Shown here piece after piece: positions 9,940 to 19,700 of a stretch of 64,000 nt of DNA (position 1 is its first letter; each line of letters opens with the position of its first letter). The notes under the pieces are model-generated. The model was not told where the DNA came from and did not search any database. It worked only from the letters and a program-made list of their open reading frames with translations. The position numbers were made by a program, and so were the translations under genes. Source of the stretch: Liolophura sinensis (lineage: Eukaryota; Mollusca; Polyplacophora; Chitonida; Chitonidae); NCBI RefSeq assembly GCF_032854445.1, contig NC_088295.1:81324644-81388643 (forward strand). The letters are read 5' to 3'.

Positions 9940-11268
9940 TCAGAGCAGTGCGTCATAAAAGTCTGTTTTTGTTGCAGAAGAACTTTTCAAGAAGCATATA
10001 CGGCAGGAATATGCCCCTATCTGCTGCAGAAAAACAGTGTCGATATAGACAACGTCGAGATGCAGATCCTGAGCGCAGAAATAACTTCTTACAGAAGGAA
10101 AGACGGAGATGCCGCATGATAACAAAGGAAAGTCAGCATCCAGACTGAATGTTGATCAGTTGACTGACAGGGAGAGGCGAAATAGACGAAAGTACTGGAG
10201 AAAAAAACAACAAACTCATAGGGCAACGCAGAAGTCAGCACGAAATATTATGACCCCTCCATGCAGCCCTGACGATAATGGAAACGGCAGGTATGTGTAG
10301 CTGATTAAGTTGTATTGTCTTCCTGTGAGATAGGCCCAACGTGTGTATTACAAAAGCTGACAAATGGCAGATATGGCAATCCGAAATCAATTCTTGATTT
10401 TGTTACAGTTAGAGTTTTAGTATATATGTGCGCACAAAAGCTAAAGTATTATTTCTCATGGTTGTGTTTCAGAAGAGAAAGTGGACTTAGAAGGCGAAGG
10501 GCTAGGGCTAAACGCTCTAAGGACATGAAAGACTTGACAGAAGCATTACAGCAGGAGAAGAGGCGTGCAGAGCGCTACACAAAGCGATACAACCGTCTTC
10601 TCAATCGCACATCAGACAGCCCTAGAAGTAAAACTCGTCAGTTACTAAGGAACTTTCATGTTGGGAAATCTGTCAGACAAACACTAAATTTCCACTTTGC
10701 CCTAGTCAGCGACCTGAAAGCCAAATACAAGGCGTCGCATCATGAGAGGAGGAAACAAATGGTGGCACGACTTTTGACTGGGAAAATAGTCAAACAGTAT
10801 CGATTCCAGAAATTTGCGGAAGAAACTTTTGGCTTTTCCCAAAGAAGATGGAAACATCTAGTCACTGGCTCCACGTGTAATGCAGACCCTTTTGATTTTA
10901 AGAAACGGAAGATGGCAGCGTGGGCCTCAAAGTTGGCATCACGTGCTCGATCCTTTTACATCCGGGATGACGTATCACGTATAACAGCTGGGAAAAAGGA
11001 GACAAAAACCCGAAATAAGCAGAAAATGCAGAAACGCTTTCTATGCGACAGCTTGAAGGTGCTTCACATGAAATTTCTTTCAGAGAGCCCAAACATGAAG
11101 ATATCATATTCTCTCTTCTGTCGGTTGCGACCGTTTTGGGTAATTATACCGTCCTCAAAGGACAGAGAAACCTGTCTGTGTTAGTAAAGTTGCACAAGTC
11201 GTCTTTGGCCAGAAATAAAGTATGTGTCATCTACAGATTAAATGAAGACTCTCTTTTATTCTCTTCAA
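9940..11268 (+). pseudogene. Decayed transposon ORF, N-terminal part of a multi-copy animal protein family
   Basis: The first exon has MPLSAAEKQCRYRQRRDADP from about 10011, then a basic region. The frame is lost near 10145 (HPD then stop) and resumes in another frame at LNVDQLTDRERRNRRKYW. The donor GGCAG|gtatgt (10291) and acceptor TTGTGTTTCAG (10472) join in phase as NGNGR-RESGL. The second exon (10473-11184) continues with an Arg/Lys-rich region, a coiled-coil-like stretch, DDVSRITAGKKETKTRNK and RLRPFWVIIPSSKDRETCLC, then hits TAG. Remnant coding in another frame (KLHKSSLARNK) runs to about 11268. I recognise the DDVSR...AGKKET and RPFWV...DRETCLC words from a multi-copy family in invertebrates and fish. 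That it is a transposase is an inference from its position between TIRs. The C-terminal half is missing. Confidence 0.7.
10291..10472 (+). other. Intron within the transposon ORF
   Basis: It begins gtatgtg and ends tgtgtttcag after a pyrimidine tract. Removing it rejoins two halves of the same protein family in frame. Confidence 0.65.
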
Positions 11269-11280
11269 ATGAGTAAAACC

Positions 11281-11293
11281 TCAATGCAGAATT
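11281..11293. repeat. Left target-site duplication of SINE-B
   Basis: TCAATGCAGAATT is repeated exactly at 11655-11667. Confidence 0.85.
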
Positions 11294-11654
11294 ACCAACC
11301 CCGATAGCTCAGTTGGTAAGGGCGCTCGCTTCAGGTCCGGGAGATCCAGGATCAAACCTCTGTCAGGTCACACCTAAGACCTTAAAAGAGGTAGTTGCAG
11401 CTTCCTTGCCAAACGCCCGGCATTTAGGGGATAGTGAAACGCCTGGTTGGCCTTACCAGTATAATGGTTCGGATGAGAGGGTTTGTTGGGTGCCTTTGGC
11501 AAGTCATCTCGGTGACACAGCACCTTATAAAAGAGCGGTGGAAATCCGCCCTGCAACAAGGAGGTACATAACATGTGCACACACCCTAATGACTCCTCGT
11601 CGTCATGTGACTGAAATATTGTTGGTACGACTTTAACCCTAAGCATTCATTCAT
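11294..11654 (+). mobile_element. SINE-B, full length, tRNA-derived, flanked by 13-base duplications
   Basis: The head is tRNA-like, with TAGCTCAGTTGG (A-box region, 11305-11316) and GGATCAAACC (B-box region, 11349-11358). A body of about 250 bases follows. The 3' end is GAAATATTGTTGGTACGACT followed by ATTC repeats. Perfect 13-base duplications (TCAATGCAGAATT) flank it at 11281-11293 and 11655-11667. It interrupts the transposon after the decayed ORF. ORFs seen across it on both strands are not genes. Confidence 0.88.
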
Positions 11655-11667
11655 TCAATGCAGAATT
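11655..11667. repeat. Right target-site duplication of SINE-B
   Basis: TCAATGCAGAATT, identical to 11281-11293. Confidence 0.85.
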
Positions 11668-11890
11668 CTGCTATTTTTATATCGTTTCGATGTTAACCGG
11701 TGTTATAATGTTTGGAAGACTCCCACCATGAACAAGATCGCAGTGTCCAAAGTTCCTCTGCTTGAAATATTTTTTGGGCCTGAATCGCAATATACATGTA
11801 TGTGTTGGCGCTGCTCTGCATGTGGCTGTACGTGGAGTTGTACTTTAACAAGGTCCATTGCATATCACGTGTGGTTCATAACTCCACTTT

Positions 11891-11970
11891 CCAGATACAC
11901 TGGTCGCTATCATGTGAGACTCCGTGAAAAATTCTTGTTGTGGTGTAAAACAACAACCAATCAAATCAAT
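11891..11970 (+). mobile_element. Diverged SINE tail inside the transposon
   Basis: CGCTATCATGTGAGACTCCG, then AAAATTCTTGTTGTGGTGTA and CCAATCAAATCAAT, correspond to the last 80 or so bases of the SINE-A/C type tail. The copy is heavily diverged, so it is older than SINE-B. Confidence 0.5.
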
Positions 11971-12046
11971 AACCTGTTGTATGTTGAAATCTCTTGGGTA
12001 AGAAAAACAGATTTTGGTCTCCACACACAGGTACTGTGTTACTTTT

Positions 12047-12437
12047 GTCAACAACGTTACCGGTGTCAACTATGTTACCAGAGCTGTCCACTACGTTACC
12101 ACACATAAAACACTTATTCAATACTAATGCATAAGCGCACATTGAACGCTCTGGTGTCATTTACAGCGGCTCCGTACACTTCTTTGTTTGTATAAACATC
12201 TTTGTCAGAATTGACATTGTATGCCTTCTGAGTGCATTGACTGGGTGCATATATTGTGTTTGGGGTCCTGAATTGGGTATAAATAGTCAAAATATCAAAA
12301 CCATCCAAAATCCCGGTTACATTATCATATGTTATCGTGCTAAGGACACTTAATTATTAACATCATAGGGTATGTAAATATGCATTATCGACGTTTGGCA
12401 TTCTCTCAGGTAGAAGTTTGTCGGTAACGTTGTTGAC
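12047..12437 (+). repeat. Right subterminal motif array (4 copies)
   Basis: Plus-strand copies lie at 12047-12061 (GTCAACAACGTTACC), 12065-12079 (GTCAACTATGTTACC) and 12086-12100 (GTCCACTACGTTACC). One reverse copy is at 12423-12437 (GGTAACGTTGTTGAC). The first three are packed within 54 bases. Confidence 0.8.
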
Positions 12438-12596
12438 AGAGGTTTGATCTCAAGCGGAAGGAAAGTTTGTAAAAAATCACTAGATATGGAGTTTGATGTT
12501 GCACATTGTGGCATATGAACGAGTAAATATATACAAATCAGGGAAATGAAGTTCAATCAGTTCCTTCAGCTAAAAATTATGAACTATTGGCCAGAC

Positions 12597-12626
12597 TAAA
12601 ATATACCCTTACGGTAGAATGACCCA
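12597..12626 (+). repeat. Right terminal inverted repeat
   Basis: TAAAATATAC, six mostly unmatched bases, then GGTAGAATGACCCA: the reverse complement of the left end at about 26 of 30 positions. Confidence 0.85.
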
Positions 12627-12689
12627 GCTGCCGAAGGCAGGAGAGGAAGCCAGAATGAGCTGGACTTGAATTCACATCGACCGCATTGG
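12627..12689 (-). mobile_element. SINE-A, 5' half, split by transposon
   Basis: GAGAGGAAGCCAGAATGAGC and TGGACTTGAATTCACATCGA are the head part of SINE-A on the minus strand. It ends at CCGCATTGG, directly before the right 13-base duplication, so the outermost tRNA-like head was already missing when it inserted. Confidence 0.8.
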
Positions 12690-12702
12690 TTCTGATATTA
12701 TA
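12690..12702. repeat. Right target-site duplication of the outer SINE-A
   Basis: TTCTGATATTATA, identical to 8975-8987. Confidence 0.8.
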
Positions 12703-14478
12703 ATATGGCCTATTATCTAAATGAATCCATATAGGCCTACTTATATAGTTCAATCAATTCAATTACGTTGAGCTATATTTTCAACAATTTCTGATATTTA
12801 CCTGAGGCAGGTATAAATGACAAGGCCTATGTACATTAGGTACAGACCCTGGGCTTATGTGTATATACTGTAGTTTGTTGTGAAAAAAGGCTTTATTTTT
12901 ACACGCCATGTAAATAAGACATTTTTTTTCCTCTAGCTTATGCGTACCATGCAGATACCGACAGGCTACAGCAAACGCGATCAATTATATAACACATTGT
13001 TATATCTATACATATACCTTCACAACGCATCGAAAAAAGGTAAATAATAGGCCTCCCGAACCAGCCCACATGTACATGTCGATCGATATCCCGCGGAGGT
13101 AATTAAGTTGATTAGCCTGCCTCCACTTGGCGCAATTTTAGGGCTAACCTCCACTTCTTTTCTGTATTTTTAATTCTATGCATTGTCTCACTTAAAATAC
13201 TTTTCGGGAAAGGTACGTCGATGTAGACGTTTTCTACATCTCACGCAGGCTCTAATTCTTGTGTTTTTGGAAGTCAGTTTATTACCTCTTGTCATTCTCT
13301 TTGCATAAGGCACATGTGTACATGTTTATTATATAGGTCCGCATGCAGGCCTACATGTAGGCTATGTATAGGCCCTATGTGTTTCTACAACAATAATTTG
13401 GGGGTGATTTTCTTGCAAAAATCTGATTGAATAAAATACTATGGTTGAAATTACCACCGATGAAATACAATTGGAAAATGATAAGCCCGTGCAGAATGAC
13501 TAAAACAACTTCAAAGATAAGGTCCGGGATGGATAGGCCTATGTCAATCCACTGATGGCTTGGTTTAAAGCCGTCACGTTTGAGCAAGCTACTGTCACTG
13601 TACGGTTATACTTCATCGCAAAAGCATAGGTCCTTGCAATTGTGTTTTACAGGGACACAGTGACGTTTGCAGATCTACAAAATTTTCTTTGCCCGGCGTG
13701 TCAGACTGGGCTGAAAATAAAGCGAATGTTGGGTACACTTCTTTGTTCGTTGTTTCCTTCAATAAACATTTCAAAAATTTTTACTAGCTTCACAGAGACA
13801 CAGAACGAATAACTCGTTTGTCGTTTCTTCGAGAAAGAAACAGCTATATACTATCTTGTTATCTGTTGAGACAACTATATATGTAGGCCTATAATATAAA
13901 GCTGTACATTCCGCATGCGTTCCATCTTCAGTGAAGTATTTCATTGCTACATCATTTTAGGTGTCATTTTTGTATGTGTTCATTATTCGATTTCTGAGGG
14001 ACTATTCCGGTGCTTTCCTTCATATGACACGGGTAAGCGGTCTATATTTAGGATATACATGTATAGGGCCTTTAGATATCAACCGGATCTTGAAGCTGCT
14101 TGCGTACATGCGGCCCATAAACATGCACAGAACCCAACGCGCATGGGTGAGTGAATAACACTGGTTTCGTGACGTAAGGGTAGGTAGAACGAATCAAAAA
14201 CTGCCGTGTCTTAATTCCTGCTTGCTATAACAGCAAAGTATATTCAGTAGGAATACAGCGTTGGCCAATATACATGGATTGTATAAACACTAGCAGTCAT
14301 ATTAGAGTAATATATTATAGCCTGTGTTAACACGGCTCCAGTATGACTGAATAGTTTTGTTGTATATAGTGTGATTATGTCACGTAAAACCCCTTGTGTT
14401 GTTTAATTCTTAACCTTAAGCTTTAAAACATGCGACACTGTATATGGTTCGTGGGGAAAACAAAACACATTAACAATA
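12703..14478. other. Intergenic, no gene seen
   Basis: AT-rich sequence with several short ORFs. The one at 13915-14154 (plus) begins with a hydrophobic stretch but lacks splice or family support. Confidence 0.4.
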
Positions 14479-14660
14479 TTTATTTCATTTGACGCGTGAT
14501 TTTATGCCGTACTTAAGACTATATTCACTTATAGAATGGCGGACAGCTTTATTGTGAGAGGAAAGAGGACAGGGTCATGGAAACCCACGACCATCAGCTA
14601 GTGGCTGTCAGACCTGCTCATCAACTACGACCCGAGAGGAAATCCAAAAATGACCTGCAC
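14479..14660 (-). mobile_element. SINE-A copy, diverged
   Basis: The minus-strand tail TTTATGCCGTACTTAAGA and body GAAACCCACGACCATCAGC are recognisable. The head side is eroded. Confidence 0.6.
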
Positions 14661-14914
14661 GGAGATCCCCAACAATGAGAATTAATAAGATAACAAAAGT
14701 GAACACGTATATATGTTGTTGGGTTTTGTGCACATCTATATTTGTGATCCAAGCTAGGAAATGTTGAATTGAAATATAATGAACTGCAATTTTCATTTAG
14801 CGCATGTTAATCATAATTCGTATAAATAGACCTACCATATATATATAGTCATGATATGCCGCTGTATACGTTTATATAGGATTTCTTGTGTGGCATGATT
14901 CCGAGACGAGTTAA

Positions 14915-15216
14915 AGAAAAGGAAATGACAAAGAGCCTTTGTATTTGACAGGGAAGAGTTAAGGATTCAGTCGCATTAGTGATGTCATGCTACCTGAATA
15001 AATAAATCTAAAATATGCAGAAAGCTGAATACATGCTGCATGAATGTGGCAAAGGTACAGTGAAAGAAAAGGGAATGGTACAGTGGCTGTACATTCAACA
15101 GGGAAGAGCTAGTTAGGGATTCAGACACTTATATATACATAATGCTACAGAGTTCAAGAAAATTATAATGAAGAAAGTGCAGAAAGCTAAATATGCTGAA
15201 TATATGGCAAAGGTAT
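14915..15216 (+). repeat. Imperfect tandem duplication of about 150 bases
   Basis: Two neighbouring blocks share GAAAAGG(A/G)AATG, then ACAGGGAAGAG and GATTCAG, then GCAGAAAGCTAAATA-type words and ATG(T/C)GGCAAAGGTA. The first block begins near 14915 and the second near 15063. Confidence 0.5.
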
Positions 15217-15795
15217 AGAATCATCCATGGACAATAACTCAAAGTCTGACTGGAACAGTGTAAAGTATAAGCGAGAACAGAGTACATGGCTATGGTATTG
15301 CCGCACTTTAAAACTGGAAGTGAATGTGTGGCGTCATGTGAAGTTATTGTCGATCATTTGATTGTGCACTTTGCAAACGCATGGCTGACAGTGACAATTA
15401 CTCTGTAACAATACAAACTGAGGAAAAGCTATGTAATTCAAAAGACAAAGCAAAAAATCGTGTGACTTTATCGGTTGTTATTTCTGAATTGAGAAGGGTG
15501 GAAACCCCTGAAATGTCACATGCAGCCATTTTGTTGTGACGTGCTTGGTAACTTGGTAACTGTTAACCTGGGATTCTGACGATATCCTGGAATACGCCAC
15601 GTTATATATAGTGGGCTCCTGAAAATCTCATGTACAGGATGAGGAGCCTTCCAACAAAATTTCAAAGAATCACTCAGAATGTCTTAGCATGGCATTACAG
15701 CAATTTGTCAGAATCAACGTAAGTTCGTGTCCAACAGGTCTACAGCAAAAGAATTTTTTTAATGTTTTACGGATTTTATCAGTGAATGTTTTACC

Positions 15796-16170
15796 GATTG
15801 GGTGCAATTCGATGCAGTCTATATGGACTTTTCTAAGATGTTTGGCAAAGTTTCATACACTCTCTGCTACTGCTAAAATTTAAATCATTCTGAATCAATG
15901 GAAATGTGATAACATGATGTCAGTCCTTTCTCAGCTATTGAATACAGCGGGTTGTTATATATCAATGGTCAACATTGATGTGATGTGTTATCCGCATGGC
16001 GTTCCCCAGAGTTCGCTACATGGTCCACTGTTCTTTGTTTCGTATGTAAATAATTGGGGAATAATATAAGATAATGCTAAGATATACAAAACAACTGTGA
16101 CTCATAATGATTAGGAACTACTCCAGGGTGATACAGCGCATATCCAAAGAGTAAATACATTTAGGAGCAT
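15796..16170 (+). pseudogene. Decayed non-LTR retrotransposon reverse transcriptase fragment
   Basis: Conceptual reading gives DAVYMDFSKMFGKV at about 15811 (the usual VYLDFSKAFDKV motif), then in a shifted frame HGVPQSSLHGPLFFVSYVNN at about 15995 (the usual GVPQGSVLGPLLF motif). DNAKIYKT follows at about 16070, where ADDTKIY is expected. Stops and frame changes break it. The motif order is that of Jockey/CR1-type LINEs. It lies about 540 bases upstream of the HMBS start and is unrelated to it. Confidence 0.75.
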
Positions 16171-16706
16171 ATAGACCTATACGGTAAGTATGGATTAGAT
16201 TTTCAAATATAACGTCGTTACTGAGTCTAATTTATCGTTCTTAATTTTAGCGAGAGAAAATACCTCCTTGTAAATGTCAAGTCAAAGGTAGCTTCAAATA
16301 ACTGCGAATATCTGGCTTACAGGTGTGATTCTTTGAGTTTTACTCGTGACTCGTACTGCGCTTTCCATGGGCGAGAAAAATGAGCTATACAAAAGTTTAT
16401 ACGTACTTGTCTGTTGAAATAGATTATAGGAGCCTCGTTTTCACAACAGGAGCTGCTAAGCGTGTCAGAGCTTCCGACGTGAGCTTGTCAACTTTGGGGA
16501 AGGGACTGATTCAGGTGGGATAAGTCTGGTTACGTCACTTTAGTGGATTGACAACAGACAATACTTCTATTAGAAAGCTTGAGTATTGTTGAGAAAAAGA
16601 TTGATAGCTGTTCCTGTTTCCACAGCGGTTGAGGCCGGTAGGTGGAGTCCCGAAAACCCGAAGACGGCGATTTGATTTAGACAGCGTGAAGTCGAAGGTC
16701 CTGAAA
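16171..16706 (+). promoter_or_regulatory. Probable HMBS promoter and 5' UTR region
   Basis: The sequence precedes the HMBS start codon. A strong acceptor-like site (CTGTTCCTGTTTCCACAG, exon edge 16626) lies 81 bases before the ATG, so the start exon may have a spliced, non-coding leader. GTTACGTCACTTTAG near 16530 resembles half of a cAMP-response element. No TATA box was singled out. The transcription start is not determined. Confidence 0.35.
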
Positions 16707-16754
16707 ATGTCCTGTAATGAAAATCTTGTTCGGGTTGGTACGAGGAAAAGCCCG
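16707..16754 (+). CDS. HMBS: HMBS coding exon 1
   Basis: ATG to donor CCCG|gtaagt, 16 residues ending in RVGTRKSP, phase 0 out. The human gene has an intron at the matching place. Confidence 0.9.
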
Positions 16755-19700
16755 GTAAGTTACTGTCACTGTTTTGATCTATATGGATATTTGGCTCTCT
16801 GTTACATATCTGTCAATTTTTGTCTTGAAATAAGATCTACTGGTAAAGTTGTGGTAGTTTACCGTTAGATGTGTATGTACATGTAGGTAGGCCTTGACGG
16901 GCCTGATTTAATGTCCTTGAAAATGAGTATGTTTAACAAGAAAGTTGAAACATTTTTCTAAAAAATCCGAAATGAAAAAGTGGAAAAAGGATATTGATCG
17001 ACCTAATGGCTTCATTTTCTCACGATAAGGACACAGCGAAAATACCCATTATCCTATATCTAACCCTGCGCTATATAATGGAGCTAATTGAAAGAGGGAA
17101 AGGCTGATACCTTTTCAAGAACCTTTACTGACGTGACAGTTTGTGAGGTGATAAATGCATACTACACAGAGAATAGAGATGTCGACTCCGTATATCGAAC
17201 CGTATATATGCAGTGAATTTTTTCACGCGACCGAAAACTGTTGTCGAAGAGTAACATCATAGCGCTCAGCAGGGTTGTTTCAACTGCAAGCTCCTGTTTA
17301 TGATTGACCTTTGTTGTTCTGTTCTTAGTTTTATTTCCACAACTTAAAACTCCCCGACCGACTGAAACCTTTGCACCAAGACTTACTTTAGGGATTGTCT
17401 GAAACCTATCCAACAACCAGCGTAAAAGTATCAAGCGTGAAATGCAGTATTCTCATTGGTTCTCAATGTGTGGAATCTGTGATTATTTAGAGTGAACTCT
17501 TCCATGGAGCAATGTCGGAAGTGAAGTGTATTCAAAATGAAGGGTTGAATAGGCATCAGTCTGAAAATCGAAAGGAGTAAAAACTGAAAATTAGTGTAAA
17601 ATACAGATATTTGGGTGATGGGTTAGAATGGAAATAATGGCTTCATTCACTGTGCATATACTGTGATGACTGAAGTAAAAGGGGAGGTGTCCAGTTAAAA
17701 AACAGTGGACACTTCCGTTTTTTTAAGGTAGCTGACGTGACATGATACTCACACACATCGGGCTCCCATGTGCCAAATGTCAGTGACAGTTTCTTGTATA
17801 AACACAGATAATGTACAGTTGACCTCGCAAGGGCACTTTTTCTGCCATCACCTGATGTCGCTTAGTGGTGTTGGGTCACGATGACAAACTTCTGTTTGCG
17901 GAATTTTTTTGAAATGTATGATGTGGATTTATTATTTGTAAGTGGCCATTAAACATAGATGTATACATGGACAAAAGAGACTTGTTTTATGGAATGTCCC
18001 TTGGCCTGCTATATTTAACATTGTTCAATAAAACCATGGGTCAAATCTGAAATTACCTGCTACCTTTTTCATGCTTATTTCCTCTAAATTCCATTTGAAG
18101 ATGCCTTGAATTGATGCTTACTTCTTATTCTCAAACTCAAAGCTGTTCTGTTGAAATTTTTTCTTTTTTTTTGCAACACCAACACGTAAGACATATTACA
18201 CAAACAGATTTATGTCCTGCTGTTTTTTTTATGTTGTATTTTTTTAAGCAGATCATATCATCATTGGCCCGCTATATGTAATTTTTCACCTGGTTTAGCC
18301 ATTAGCAGGCTGTTAAATCCAACCGTACTTCTTGTTGTTGATTCTGTAAACTCATGTAAATATACGTAAACCTGCCATTGATCATGTGCATTGCATCATA
18401 AGACAAACTACTATTTTACATGCATATTCTTCACTGGTTAAATGGTTAATGACTGTGCTGATAATGGTCATTAACATGTGCCTTATTTTTCACATTATAG
18501 TCTCATTGATTAACTGCAGATAGTTGAAGGTACAACAGATATAATGTGATTTGCCTTAATTTTTTAATTAATAGAACTTGGGTATGAGTGAATGAGTAAT
18601 TTGACATATACTCGTCATAGGTTGTGTTATGGACACAAAATTATTTTATGATTTTAGCATTGCATCTTATTCATAAGTCTTGTGACAAGTAGTATTCTTG
18701 CAGACCTTATTAGAGTAAATCAAGGTTTTGTTATACTAGGTGCCCTATGACCAGAAGTTAACGTTCAAGAGCCAAACTCCGCTATTTATCATGAATCTAA
18801 CAAGTACTTCTGGGCAAGTGTGAGGTACATGTACATATCAGATGAAGACTGGTAACCATCTGGTTTACAGATCTTGCAGATCATAATCCAGTGTACTAAT
18901 GTGAACAGAACATTTTCACTGTTTTTGGGTGATGCGTGTTTAAGAATTTGAAAATTCTGTGTTCATGTATATTATTATAACAACCTTGTGGTATAATGTA
19001 CATACAGTGTAGAATCACTGTATCACTTGTACATTTTTTTAGTATAACCTGCAGCAATTGTCACACAGAGACTCACTCAGCCATATCACAGGGCTTTAAA
19101 GCATTGTCATCTGAACTCATTAGTCCATGCCAACACAGTTTTCTGTATGCTGACCTTTAGAAGTCAGCCTGAAAGAAAGGTGGATCTTCACACTGATGAA
19201 CTTGTTTCACTATGGACTCTTATGCAGCCTGTAGAGGTAAAATATGCAGCTAATTTTAGACGTACTTAGGCTGTTCATATTGATTGACTTTTTACACAAA
19301 CTCTGGTATGGATATCAAATCTCTTTACCTTAGGTAAGATTTCTGTAGTGTATATATTGTGAAACTTCATTCCATTGCTAAATGCAATCAGGTATAATCA
19401 CTACTATACATGTAATATATCAAAACAGTTAAAGCTGTAGACCTCTGTACATTTCCTAAGGCATACATTGAAATTCTTTTCAAAAACAGCTTAAATTTAC
19501 TGATGATGACTTTTTTAAACAATAAGGAAACTGAAATTTCTTTGACCTTATAATGACATGGCGGACTAATAATCTTCGGGAAAGACATTCTGCAGTTTTC
19601 AAAATATTGTCCAGCTGATTTGACTAAAGAAAAGACACCCCAGAATACACAGCCTTCAAATTACGCCTTCAAATGGAATGCCTGTTACAGCCATCAGGGA

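Larger units (their letters stand above)
9086..12626 (+). mobile_element. DNA transposon with TIRs, subterminal motif arrays and decayed ORF
   Basis: The ends are TGGGTCATTCTACC (9086-9099) and its exact complement GGTAGAATGACCCA (12613-12626). After six mostly different bases a further ten (GTATATTTTA) also match, so about 26 of the outer 30 positions pair. Both flanks show GC next to the ends, possibly a 2-base duplication. Inside are ten copies of a 15-base motif near both ends (9476-9893 and 12047-12437). Between them lies an intron-containing ORF, with frameshifts, of a multi-copy animal protein family. A complete SINE-B (11294-11654) and a SINE tail (11891-11970) have inserted into it. 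This copy is dead. I cannot assign a superfamily. Confidence 0.85.

Noticed and set aside
10898-11107. Minus-strand ORF inside the transposon
   Set aside because: It is a shadow of the plus-strand family ORF, which has recognisable words and a joining intron.
11300-11375. Possible tRNA gene (TAGCTCAGTTGG head)
   Set aside because: The A and B boxes belong to the SINE-B head. The acceptor stem does not close and the element continues for a further 280 bases.
11313-11646. ORFs on both strands of about 100 codons
   Set aside because: They lie entirely within SINE-B, which has tRNA-like boxes and target duplications.
13915-14158. Two overlapping plus-strand ORFs with a hydrophobic start
   Set aside because: The two frames overlap, no domain or good donor was found, and codon use looks random.
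16629-16706. N-terminal extension of HMBS (Arg-rich)
   Set aside because: The extended frame starts at TTG, not ATG, and an acceptor-like site at 16625 suggests it is 5' UTR. The first in-frame ATG is 16707.
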